NCBI GenBank assembly: GCA_963739085.1
Contig: CAVTZA010000007.1
Coordinates: 62,001-126,000, forward strand
Length of the DNA: 64,000 nt
Source: DATFQE01 sp963739085
GTDB taxonomy: Bacteria > Actinomycetota > Thermoleophilia > Gaiellales > Gaiellaceae
Direction of reading: 5' to 3'
This document shows positions 8,164 to 15,768 of this stretch, in pieces (the first letter of the stretch is position 1; each line of letters opens with the position of its first letter). Under the pieces are notes generated by a model. That model was not told the origin of the DNA and searched no databases. It worked only from the letters and a program-made list of their open reading frames with translations. The position numbers were made by a program, and so were the translations under genes.

Positions 8164-9225
8164 CTACAGCGTGGAAGGCGGCTTGATCGTCCCGTCGGTG
8201 ATCTGCGGCTTGAGCTCGTTCATCTTGTCGATCAGCTCCTGCGGCACCTTCGGCGAGATCTTGCCCACCGCGACGCCGTCGTTCTCGAGGTTGAACACCG
8301 CGTCGGTGCCGCCCTTGAACGTGCCGTCCTTGATCGCCTCCGCCGTGAGGAAGACGGACTGGTCGACGCGCTTCACCGCGCTCGTGAGCATGTGCGGGCC
8401 GAGGCTCGACTGGTCGCGGTCGACGCCGACGCCCCAGACGCCCTTCTCCTTGGCCGCGTCGAGCGCGCCGAGGCCGCAGCCGCCGGCCACTGCGAAGACG
8501 ACCTTCGAGCCCTGCGCGATCTGGTTCAGCGCGATCTCCTTGCACTTGTCCTGGGCGACGAAGTCCTGCGAGTAGCCGCTCAGGGTCTTGATCCCGGGGA
8601 CGCATTTCTTCGCGCCGGCCTGGTAGCCGGCGATGAAGATGTCGACCGTCGGCAGCTTGATCCCGCCGACCGAGCTGATGACGTTGCCTCCGTCACGCTT
8701 GGCCATCTCGGCGGCCAGGCAGCCGATCATGTAGCTGTTCTCGTTCGTCGCGAAGGTCAGTCCCTCGACGTTCGGGTTGCTCTTGAACGGTGGCGCCTTG
8801 ACCGAGTAGTCGATGATCGCGAACTTCGAGTCCGGGAAGCGCGTGGCGGCCGTGTTGACCGCTTCGGCGAGCAGGAAGCCGACCGCGATCGTGGGGTTGT
8901 AACCCTGCCGCGCGAGCGTCGACAGGTTCGGCACGTAGTCCGAGGTCTGCCGCGACTCGACCGGGCGGCCCTCCACGCCGAGCTCGGACTCGGCCCGCTT
9001 GAGGCCCTCGAGCGCCGACTGGTTGAAGGAGCGGTCGTTGAAACGCCCGACGTCGCTGACGAGACCGACCTTGACATCGCTCGCACCGCCCGTGCTGGTG
9101 CTCTCCGTTGTCGTGGTCGTGCCGGACGCTCCACCGCCGTCGTCGTCATCGTCGCCGCCGCAGCCGAAGCTGAGCGCCAGCAGGGCCGAGGCGAGGAGCA
9201 GAGCCGCCCAGTGAGTGTTTCGCAC
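8164..9225 (-). CDS. bmpA: BmpA-family nucleoside-binding lipoprotein
   Basis: A 353-residue substrate-binding protein of the BMP/PnrA family. It has a signal peptide ending in LALSFGC (Cys22 as the probable lipidation site), a low-complexity Gly/Asp/Thr/Ser linker (23-50), and the conserved core starting VGLVSDVGRFNDRSFNQ. Such proteins bind purine nucleosides outside the membrane and deliver them to the permeases. GTG start with AGGGGG five bases upstream. A strong stem-loop separates it from the paralogue upstream (9323-10348), from which it differs mainly in having the lipobox. Confidence 0.93.
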   Translation of the reverse strand: MRNTHWAALLLASALLALSFGCGGDDDDDGGGASGTTTTTESTSTGGASDVKVGLVSDVGRFNDRSFNQSALEGLKRAESELGVEGRPVESRQTSDYVPNLSTLARQGYNPTIAVGFLLAEAVNTAATRFPDSKFAIIDYSVKAPPFKSNPNVEGLTFATNENSYMIGCLAAEMAKRDGGNVISSVGGIKLPTVDIFIAGYQAGAKKCVPGIKTLSGYSQDFVAQDKCKEIALNQIAQGSKVVFAVAGGCGLGALDAAKEKGVWGVGVDRDQSSLGPHMLTSAVKRVDQSVFLTAEAIKDGTFKGGTDAVFNLENDGVAVGKISPKVPQELIDKMNELKPQITDGTIKPPSTL

Positions 9226-9277
9226 CGAATCCCCCTTGTTCCGAATGTCGGGGACGACTCTACTCCCGAAACGACGA

Positions 9278-9303
9278 AAGGGCGGGCCCTAAGGCCCGCC
9301 CTT
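9278..9303 (-). terminator. Stem-loop between the two bmpA paralogues
   Basis: AAGGGCGGGCC and its complement form an 11-base-pair perfect stem with a 4-base loop (CTAA on the plus strand). It lies 19 bases after the stop of the upstream paralogue. The following minus-strand sequence (TTTCGTCGTTTC) has only a weak U-tract, so it may be a partial terminator or an RNA-processing/stability element that sets different levels for the two binding proteins. Confidence 0.6.
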
Positions 9304-9322
9304 CGCTCAGCTCCGGAAGTGC

Positions 9323-10348
9323 TTAGAGCTTTGTCGGCGGCTTGATCTTCTTGCTGATGATGAGCGGCCGGAGGCTGTTCATCTTGGTGATGAAGGCCTT
9401 GGGGACGCTCTTGCTGATCTTGCCGACGCCGACGCCCTTGTTGCTCAGGTTGAACACCGCGTCGGTGCCGCCCTTGAACTTCCCGTTCTTGACGGCCTGG
9501 GCGGTCAGGTACACAGCCTGGTCGACGCGCTTCACGGCGCTCGTCAGGATGTGGTTGCCGAGGAACGCCTGGTCACGGTCGACGCCGATGCCCCAGACAC
9601 CCTTCTCCTTGGCGGCGTCGAGCGCGCCCAGACCGCAGCCGCCGGCCACCTGGAAGATGACCTGCGAGCCCTGCGCGATCTGGTTCAGGGCGAGCTCCTT
9701 GCACTTGTCCTGCGCACCGAAGTCCTGCGAGTAGTCGACGTCGACGGTGGTGCCGGGCACGCACTTGTTGGCCCCGGCCTTGTAACCGGCGATGAAGATG
9801 TCGACCGTCGGGAGCTTGATGCCGCCCACGGCGCTGATGTGCTTCGTGCCGCGGCGATTCGCCATCAAGGCCGAGAGGCAGCCGATCATGTAGCTGTTCT
9901 CGTTCGTGGCGAAGGTCAGGCCCTGGACGTTCTTGTTCTTCTTGAACGGATCGGCCTTGACCGAGTAGTCGATGATTGCGAACTTCGAGCTCTTGAAGCG
10001 GTTCGACACGTCATTGGTCGCGCCGGCGAGCAGGAAGCCCACCGAGATGCTCACGTCGTACTTCTGACGTGCGAGCGACGCCAGGTTCGGGACGTAGTCG
10101 CTGGTCTGGCGCGACTCGACCGGACGCCCCTTGACGCCGAGCGTCTTCTGAGCCCGCTTCAGGCCCTCGAGCGCCGACTGGTTGAACGAGCGATCGTTGA
10201 AGCGACCGACGTCGCTGACGAGCCCGACGCGGTACGTCTTCGCAGAAGCCGCATCGCTCGACCCGCTCGCCGCAAGTGCGGCAACCGCTGCCATCACGAT
10301 GGCGGCGACCGCCACGATCCCGAGCGGGATCAGCCTGCGTGCCTTCAT
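9323..10348 (-). CDS. BmpA-family binding protein, secreted without lipobox
   Basis: A 341-residue paralogue of the lipoprotein downstream, very similar along the whole core (VGLVSDVGRFNDRSFNQ, RQTSDYVPNL, GLTFATNENSYMIGC, AGGCGLGALDAAKEKGVWG are shared or nearly so). The signal peptide (residues 1-about 27, ending AALAASG) has no Cys, so it should be cleaved by signal peptidase I and released or held by other means. I chose the ATG at 10348 because GAGGAGG lies four bases upstream; the in-frame start seven codons earlier has no such site. It is the first gene of the importer operon. The missing lipid anchor is unusual for a monoderm binding protein. Confidence 0.9.
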   Translation of the reverse strand: MKARRLIPLGIVAVAAIVMAAVAALAASGSSDAASAKTYRVGLVSDVGRFNDRSFNQSALEGLKRAQKTLGVKGRPVESRQTSDYVPNLASLARQKYDVSISVGFLLAGATNDVSNRFKSSKFAIIDYSVKADPFKKNKNVQGLTFATNENSYMIGCLSALMANRRGTKHISAVGGIKLPTVDIFIAGYKAGANKCVPGTTVDVDYSQDFGAQDKCKELALNQIAQGSQVIFQVAGGCGLGALDAAKEKGVWGIGVDRDQAFLGNHILTSAVKRVDQAVYLTAQAVKNGKFKGGTDAVFNLSNKGVGVGKISKSVPKAFITKMNSLRPLIISKKIKPPTKL

Positions 10349-10466
10349 GAATCCTCCTCGTTTCCGCAATGAGACGCGCGTGCCCCCAATGGCCGCACGC
10401 CAAGATGTTGGACGCGGAACTCTAGCCTGAAGTTAGGAGGCTTCGAAGCACCTTTTTGTAAGTTTT
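10349..10466 (-). promoter_or_regulatory. Upstream region of the nucleoside importer operon
   Basis: This 118-base gap after ftsK is locally AT-rich (10441-10466) and holds a candidate -10 (TAGAGT at 10419-10424 on the minus strand) without a good -35. About 70 bases of leader would follow. No riboswitch consensus is recognised. Confidence 0.35.
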
Positions 10467-12671
10467 CTAAGGGGTCCCGACGCGCTCGATGTCGGCCTCG
10501 GTGACCAGCACGCGGCGGGGTTTGGAACCCTCGTAGCCGGAGATGATTCCGCGCCGCTCGAGCATGTCGATCAGGCGGCCTGCGCGCGTGTAGCCGACGC
10601 GCAGCCGGCGCTGGATCAGCGACACGGACGCGGTCTGCGTCTGCACGACGATCTCGATCGCGCGGTCGAGCAGCGGGTCCTGATCGGGGTCGAACTCGTC
10701 GTCCTCGGTCTCGCCGCTGTCGAACGGCTGCTCGGGCGCCTCGAGCAGGCTCTCGTCGAGCTCCTGCTCGCGCTGGTCGCGGCACTGGTCGACGATCAGC
10801 GCGATCTCCTCCTCGCTCACGTACGCGCCCTGGAGGCGCTGCAGACGCGAGGTGCCCAGCGGCTTGAACAGCATGTCGCCCTGGCCCAGCAGGCTCTCGG
10901 CGCCGGCCTGGTCGAGGATCACGCGCGAGTCGGTCTGGCTCGAGACGGCGAACGCGATCCGCGAGGGCACGTTCGCCTTGATCATCCCCGTGATCACGTC
11001 CACGGACGGCCGCTGCGTCGCGAGGACGAGGTGGATGCCGACCGCACGGGACTTCTGCGCGAGGCGGATGACGGCGTCCTCCACCGCCTGCGGCGAGACC
11101 ATCATCAGGTCGGCGAGCTCGTCGATCACGACCAGCAGGTACGGGAGCGTCTGCTCCCCGCGGCTGCGGAAGGCGCGGTTGGCCTCGGGCAGGTTGCGCG
11201 CGCGGACGCCGCTGAGGCGCTCGTAGCGCCGCTCCATCTCGGCGACGACGTTCGTGAGCACGGCCGAGGCCTCCTTGGGGCTGGAGACGACCGGCGTCAT
11301 CAGGTGCGGGATCCGCTCGTAGTACGAGAGCTCGATCCGCTTCGGGTCGATCAGGATCATGCGCACGTCGTCCGGCGTCGAGCGCAGCAAGATCGAGGTC
11401 AGCATCGTGTTCACGCAGCCGGACTTGCCCGAGCCGGTCGTGCCGGCGAGCAGGACGTGCGGCATCCGAGCCAGGTCGGTCCAGACGGCGTTGCCCGAAA
11501 TGTCCTTGCCGAGCCACACCGCCAGCGGGCTCGAGCCGGCCGGGAGGTCGTCGAAGATGTCGCCGAGCGTGACGAGGTTCGGGCTGAGGTTCGGCACCTC
11601 CACGCCGACCGCCTGCTTGCCCGGAATCGGCGCCAGGATGCGGATCTCCGTCGTCGCGAGCGCGTACGAGAGGTCGTCCTTCAGCGCCGAGACCTTGGAC
11701 ATCTTCGTCCCGGGCGCGAGCTTCAGCTCGTAGCGGGTGACCCGCGGGCCGGAGATCTCTCCCATGACCGTCGCCTCGATGCCGAAGTGCGCCAGCGCCT
11801 GTACGAGTGCCTCGGCGACCTGCGCACCTGCCTGGGCGTTCTTGGGCGTGTGCTTCGTCGAGCGGCGCAGCAGGGCGCGCTCTGGGAGCCGGTAAACGCC
11901 TGTCGTCGCGACGGCCTCCGACTCGAACAGCTGCTCCTGCGAGGAATCCTCCTCGGGATCGGGCACGAGCTGCGGCGGTGAGCTGCCGACGACGTCGGGG
12001 AACTCGGAGACGGCGTCCACCGGGGGCGCGTGCGGCTCGGTGAGCGTCGGCAGCGGCGTCACGGGTGCGAGCGATCGCTCAGCGGCCCGCGGCGGCGCCG
12101 CCCCCTCCTGGCGGTCGAGAGAGCGGCGCGCCGCGGTGCCCGCCCGCCGCACGGCGCTCCCCGAGTGCCTCAACAGTGCGCCGAGCGACGCTCCGGTGAC
12201 CAGCAGGCCGCCGAAGACGAGTGCGGTGGCGCCGAGAATGAGCGCCCCCGTGCTGCCGAGCAGCCGGGCGACGATGCTCTCGAGCGCGTCACCCGCGTAC
12301 CCGCCCCAGTCGCCGCCGAGGACGAGCAAGAGGCCCGTCGAGGCGATGAGGATGCCCGTGCGGAACGGGCGGACGTCGACGAGCTCGCTACGCCCGACCA
12401 TCAGGGCGCCGAGCGCGACGAGCCCGACCGGCAGCGCGTAGGCCGCGTAGCCGAGGAGCTCGCGGAGGCCGTCGGCGATCCAGCCGCCGACCTGACCGCC
12501 GTCCCAGCCGAGGTAGAGGAGGACGGCGAGGAAGAGGCCGACGGCGACGAGGCCGAGGCCGATCAGCTCGGGGTGCTGGTGCCGCCGCTCGGACGCGCGC
12601 GAGGTCCTTCGCTTCTTCACGCGCGACGGCGTGCGCGGTCTCAGGGTGCGTCGTTTCCGGCGCTTCGCCAT
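10467..12671 (-). CDS. ftsK: DNA translocase FtsK/SpoIIIE
   Basis: A 734-residue septal DNA pump. A basic N-terminus (1-30) precedes four transmembrane helices (about 36-56, 75-93, 105-122, 140-165), then a Pro/Ser-rich linker (170-250) and the motor: Walker A AGTTGSGKS (409-417), Walker B LLVVIDELADLM (512-523), and a C-terminal gamma winged-helix (about 664-728, SVSLIQRRLRVGYTRAGRLI) that reads polar KOPS-like sequences. It moves chromosome ends through the division septum. ATG start, immediately preceded by a 7-base-pair hairpin. Gene order ftsK beside rnj-dapA and recA is common in Gram-positive bacteria. Confidence 0.97.
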   Translation of the reverse strand: MAKRRKRRTLRPRTPSRVKKRRTSRASERRHQHPELIGLGLVAVGLFLAVLLYLGWDGGQVGGWIADGLRELLGYAAYALPVGLVALGALMVGRSELVDVRPFRTGILIASTGLLLVLGGDWGGYAGDALESIVARLLGSTGALILGATALVFGGLLVTGASLGALLRHSGSAVRRAGTAARRSLDRQEGAAPPRAAERSLAPVTPLPTLTEPHAPPVDAVSEFPDVVGSSPPQLVPDPEEDSSQEQLFESEAVATTGVYRLPERALLRRSTKHTPKNAQAGAQVAEALVQALAHFGIEATVMGEISGPRVTRYELKLAPGTKMSKVSALKDDLSYALATTEIRILAPIPGKQAVGVEVPNLSPNLVTLGDIFDDLPAGSSPLAVWLGKDISGNAVWTDLARMPHVLLAGTTGSGKSGCVNTMLTSILLRSTPDDVRMILIDPKRIELSYYERIPHLMTPVVSSPKEASAVLTNVVAEMERRYERLSGVRARNLPEANRAFRSRGEQTLPYLLVVIDELADLMMVSPQAVEDAVIRLAQKSRAVGIHLVLATQRPSVDVITGMIKANVPSRIAFAVSSQTDSRVILDQAGAESLLGQGDMLFKPLGTSRLQRLQGAYVSEEEIALIVDQCRDQREQELDESLLEAPEQPFDSGETEDDEFDPDQDPLLDRAIEIVVQTQTASVSLIQRRLRVGYTRAGRLIDMLERRGIISGYEGSKPRRVLVTEADIERVGTP

Positions 12672-12690
12672 GGGCGTCCGTTCGACGCCC
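12672..12690 (-). promoter_or_regulatory. Hairpin directly in front of the ftsK start codon
   Basis: GGGCGTC and GACGCCC flank a 5-base loop and end at the base before the ftsK ATG. The purine-rich AAGGGG that could act as the ribosome site is partly inside the stem, so folding could reduce translation. Confidence 0.35.
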
Positions 12691-12696
12691 CTTCGC

Positions 12697-13512
12697 CTAC
12701 CCCTCTCGCCTGCGCTCGACGGCGCGCTCGAAGACGCCCGGTGTGACGCTGCCCTCGGGCATCCCGGTCTCGGGTGGGTAGTAGACGATCAGCTCGTCGA
12801 AGCCCGCCCCCGACCACCGCTTGACGAGGTCCTCGAAGGCGTCTTCGGAGCGCCACGGCGTCTCGCCGACGAACGGGTGGCCGATCAGGATCGAGCGGGT
12901 CAGCGTAGCCGGGTCGCGGCCGTGCTCCACACAGAGTGCCGTGAGACGCCCGTTCCGCTCCTGCGAGCGGCGCACCGCGTCTTCCGGGCCGAGGCTCCGG
13001 CCGCCGTAGGTGTTCCAGCGGTCCGCGTAGCGGACCGCCAGGCGGAGCACCGTGTCGCTCTGGCCGCCGATCGTCAGCGGGATCCGCGGCTGGACGGGCC
13101 GCGGCGCGAGCGACTCGTCGCCGAGGACGCCGACGACGCGGTCGACGAACTCGCCGAAGGAGCCCGCCGGCTCTCCCGCCAGCTCGCGGTCGAAGGGCGC
13201 CCCACCCGCGCCCAGCGCAAGCTCGGCCCGGCCGGCGGAGACGTGGTCGAGCGTGATCGCAGCCTTCGCGAGCGCTGCGGGGTTGCGCAGCACCATCGAG
13301 CTGACGAGCGCACCGACCCGTGCGCGCTCCGTCGCGGCGGCCAGGGCGGGCAGGCACGTCCACCCGTCGAACCACGGGCGGTGCGTGCGCATCGGGTTCG
13401 CCAGGTGGTCGGCGATCCACAGCGAGTCGAGCCCGAGGCCGTCGAGGTAGCGCCAGCTCTCGAGCAGCTCGTCCCATGGGCGGTTCTGCAGCGTGATCGC
13501 CCCGAGCCTCAT
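12697..13512 (-). CDS. LLM-class (F420-dependent type) oxidoreductase
   Basis: A 271-residue member of the bacterial luciferase-like superfamily. It begins RLGAITLQNRPWDELLESWRYL and shows SLWIADHLANP, ERARVGALVSSMVLRNPA and HVSAGRAELALGAG, which match the (beta/alpha)8 fold and the flavin/F420-binding edges of the family. Actinobacterial members mostly use coenzyme F420; the substrate cannot be told. Its ATG overlaps the TGA of the (frameshift-corrected) nucleoside hydrolase, and the next gene is ftsK 25 bases on. Confidence 0.88.
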   Translation of the reverse strand: MRLGAITLQNRPWDELLESWRYLDGLGLDSLWIADHLANPMRTHRPWFDGWTCLPALAAATERARVGALVSSMVLRNPAALAKAAITLDHVSAGRAELALGAGGAPFDRELAGEPAGSFGEFVDRVVGVLGDESLAPRPVQPRIPLTIGGQSDTVLRLAVRYADRWNTYGGRSLGPEDAVRRSQERNGRLTALCVEHGRDPATLTRSILIGHPFVGETPWRSEDAFEDLVKRWSGAGFDELIVYYPPETGMPEGSVTPGVFERAVERRREG

Positions 13513-14418
13513 CCCAGCGACTCGATCCGCTCGAGCAGGAGCTGGACGAAGGCCTCACCGTCGACGCCGACCGCGACGTGCGACGTTCGGTTCGTTCCCC
13601 GTGCGCCGCCAGAGGTCGACGACGGTGCGCCCGCGGCAGAGCTCCGACTCGCAGTCGATCGCCACGTGGCGGTGCTGAAGCTCGAGCAGCTCGGGGCGGA
13701 TGACGTAGGCCACAGCGAGCGCGTCGTGCACGGGCGACCCTGGGAGGTCGTACGTTGCCGCGTGGAAGCGGTGGTAGAAGTCGAACAGCTCGGCCACGAG
13801 CTTGCCCGCCCGCCCTGCGCGTCTCAGGCCATCGGCGTGCTCGGGCGTCATGAGCGCCTTGTGCGTGACGTCGAGCCCGACCATCGTCACGTCGACACCG
13901 CTCTCGAAGACCCGTCTCGCCGCCTCCGGATCGGCCCAGATGTTGAACTCGGCCGCCGGCGTGACGTTCCCCTCGGCGATGGCCCCGCCCATCAGGACGA
14001 TGCGCTCGGGCCGCGCGTCGGGGTTGACCGCGAGGTAGAGCGCCACGTTTGTCAGCGGGCCGACCGCGACGACCGTCTGACCCGCAGCGTGCTCGGCGAG
14101 GAACTCGACCGCGTGGCCGGCGACAGGCGAGCCCTGCGCCGGCGGCAGCGAGGGGCCGTCGAGCCCCGTCTCGCCGTGGACGTGAGCCGCGACGAAAGCC
14201 TCGCGTACGAGCGGCCGGTCGGCACCCGCGGCCACCGGGACGTCGCCGCGGCCGACGTGCTCGAGGACGCGGAGGGCGTTCGCGGTCGTCTTCGGAAGCG
14301 TCTGGTTGCCTGCGACTGTCGTCACCCCTGCGAGCTCGAGCTCCGGGCTTGCGAGCGCGAGGAGGAGCGCGATGGCGTCGTCGTGGCCGGGGTCGCAGTC
14401 GAGGACGATGCGGGTCAC
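13509..14418 (-). CDS. Inosine/uridine-preferring nucleoside hydrolase (frameshifted near C-terminus)
   Basis: The product starts with a GTG overlapping the ribokinase stop (GTGA) and begins TRIVLDCDPGHDDAIALL, the calcium/ribose-binding signature of IunH-type hydrolases. NIWADPEAA and PVHDALAVAYV match other active-site segments. The frame breaks near 13581-13584, where one extra base changes the expected PN(A/V)HVAVGVDGEAFVQLLLERIESLG ending. Reading on in the restored frame gives a normal C-terminus and a TGA that overlaps the next ATG, strong evidence that the intact gene ends at 13509. It splits nucleosides into base and ribose, fitting the neighbouring ribokinase and the nucleoside importer. 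Confidence 0.85.
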
Positions 14419-15224
14419 AGCGCGTCCACCTCCTCGGCCGTCGGCAGCGACGGCTGTGCGCCCGGCTTCGTGGCGGCGAGCGCGCCCGCCTTGCACGCGC
14501 GCTCGAGCGCTGCCTCTTGCGGCCGCCCCTCGAGCAGCGAGACGACGAGGCATGCCGTGAACGCGTCGCCGGCGGCGGTTCCGTCGACCGCGTCCACCCG
14601 CGGTGCGGCCGCGCGGGCGACCTCGTTGCCGTCCTCGAGCAGGACTGCGCCCTCGGCGCCGAGCGTCAACGCTGTCAGGCGCGGCGTGGCCTGTAGCGCT
14701 TCCAGCTCGTATCGGTTCACCACCACGAGGTCGGCGCGGCGGACGAGCTCGGGCGACACGGGACGGGCCGGCGCCGCGTTGAGCGCGAAGAACGAGGAGC
14801 TCGCCGCGGCCGCCTCGACCGCGGCGACCGGGATTTCCAGCTGGCAGAGCGCAGGACCTTCGACCTCGAGCGGCTCGAGCAGCCCGTTCGCGCCGGGAGC
14901 GACGACGATCGTGTTCTCGCCAGCGGCGTCGACGTAGATGAGCGCCACGCCGGTGGGGGCGTCGACCTCGGCAACGTCGAGCTCGCACTCCGCCTCGCGC
15001 AGGCCGGCGAGCGCCTCCCCCGCGAACGAGTCCGTGCCGACCGCGCCGACGAACCGGACGCGAGCGCCGAGGCGGGCCGCGGCGACCGCCTGGTTCGCGC
15101 CCTTGCCTCCTGGCGCGGTCAGGAACTCCGCATCCGTGACGGTCTCCCCCGGCCGCGGCAGCCGCTCGACCCGGGCCACGAGGTCGAGGTTCGCGGACCC
15201 GACGACCGTCAGCTCAGGCGGCAA
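14415..15224 (-). CDS. rbsK: Ribokinase (PfkB family)
   Basis: A 269-residue PfkB sugar kinase. It has GSANLDLVARVERLPRPGET at the N-terminus, the substrate motif PGGKGANQAVAAARLG (38-53), NRYE near 195 and the C-terminal anion-hole/catalytic signature as DGTAAGDAF, a variant of DTTGAGDxF. The start is TTG, 11 bases inside the upstream gene, and the stop overlaps the hydrolase start. It would phosphorylate ribose released by the adjacent nucleoside hydrolase to ribose-5-phosphate. It is a little shorter than typical ribokinases (about 300 residues). Confidence 0.9.
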   Translation of the reverse strand: MPPELTVVGSANLDLVARVERLPRPGETVTDAEFLTAPGGKGANQAVAAARLGARVRFVGAVGTDSFAGEALAGLREAECELDVAEVDAPTGVALIYVDAAGENTIVVAPGANGLLEPLEVEGPALCQLEIPVAAVEAAAASSSFFALNAAPARPVSPELVRRADLVVVNRYELEALQATPRLTALTLGAEGAVLLEDGNEVARAAAPRVDAVDGTAAGDAFTACLVVSLLEGRPQEAALERACKAGALAATKPGAQPSLPTAEEVDAL

Positions 15225-15768
15225 GTGCGCGCAGGTTCTCGGCGGCGCGCCCGAGCAGGTTCTCGCGCAGGTCGAAAAGGCCGGCCCACAGCGACGACCG
15301 GTCCGGCGACATCCGCATCCGGGCGGCCGTGCTGAGGCCCTCGAGGGCGCGGATGAGCACGGCCAGCTCGAGGTAGGCCTGCGCCACGCGAACCTCGGAG
15401 ACGCGCACGCCCGCTCGTGCCAGTACCGGGCTCCAGTCGAGCAGCTCGGCCGGGCCCGGCTCGCCGTACCAGGAGCGGCCCTCGGCGCGCTCGGGCTCGA
15501 GCTCCAGCAGATAGCGCGAGAGCGGGCGCTCCAGCCCGGCGAGCGCCGTCTCGGCGCGCTCGGCCGCTCTGCGCAAGGCGGCCTGCCGCCGTCCGACGGT
15601 GCTGGGCTCCGCCTCTCCCCTCCCCCAGCGCTCCAGCAGCCGGCAGAACGCCAGCGCCGACACCTCGCAGGCGGAAAGCTGCGCGATCAGGCGCGCGGCG
15701 GTCCTCTCGTCCGCCGCGTGCTCGGCCAGGATGTCCGGCCAGCGGGGGTGCGCACGGACGGTGCTCAT
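15214..15768 (-). CDS. Hypothetical helical protein between rnj and ribokinase
   Basis: A 184-residue protein without transmembrane helix or signal peptide. It is rich in Ala, Leu, Arg and Glu and looks all-helical (for example LRRAAERAETALAGLERPLSRYLLELEP). No family is recognised. Its ATG overlaps the RNase J stop (ATGA) and its end overlaps the ribokinase start by 11 bases, so it is translated within the rnj-rbsK-hydrolase-LLM-ftsK string. The coupled position argues for a real gene; the role is unknown. Confidence 0.7.
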   Translation of the reverse strand: MSTVRAHPRWPDILAEHAADERTAARLIAQLSACEVSALAFCRLLERWGRGEAEPSTVGRRQAALRRAAERAETALAGLERPLSRYLLELEPERAEGRSWYGEPGPAELLDWSPVLARAGVRVSEVRVAQAYLELAVLIRALEGLSTAARMRMSPDRSSLWAGLFDLRENLLGRAAENLRALAA

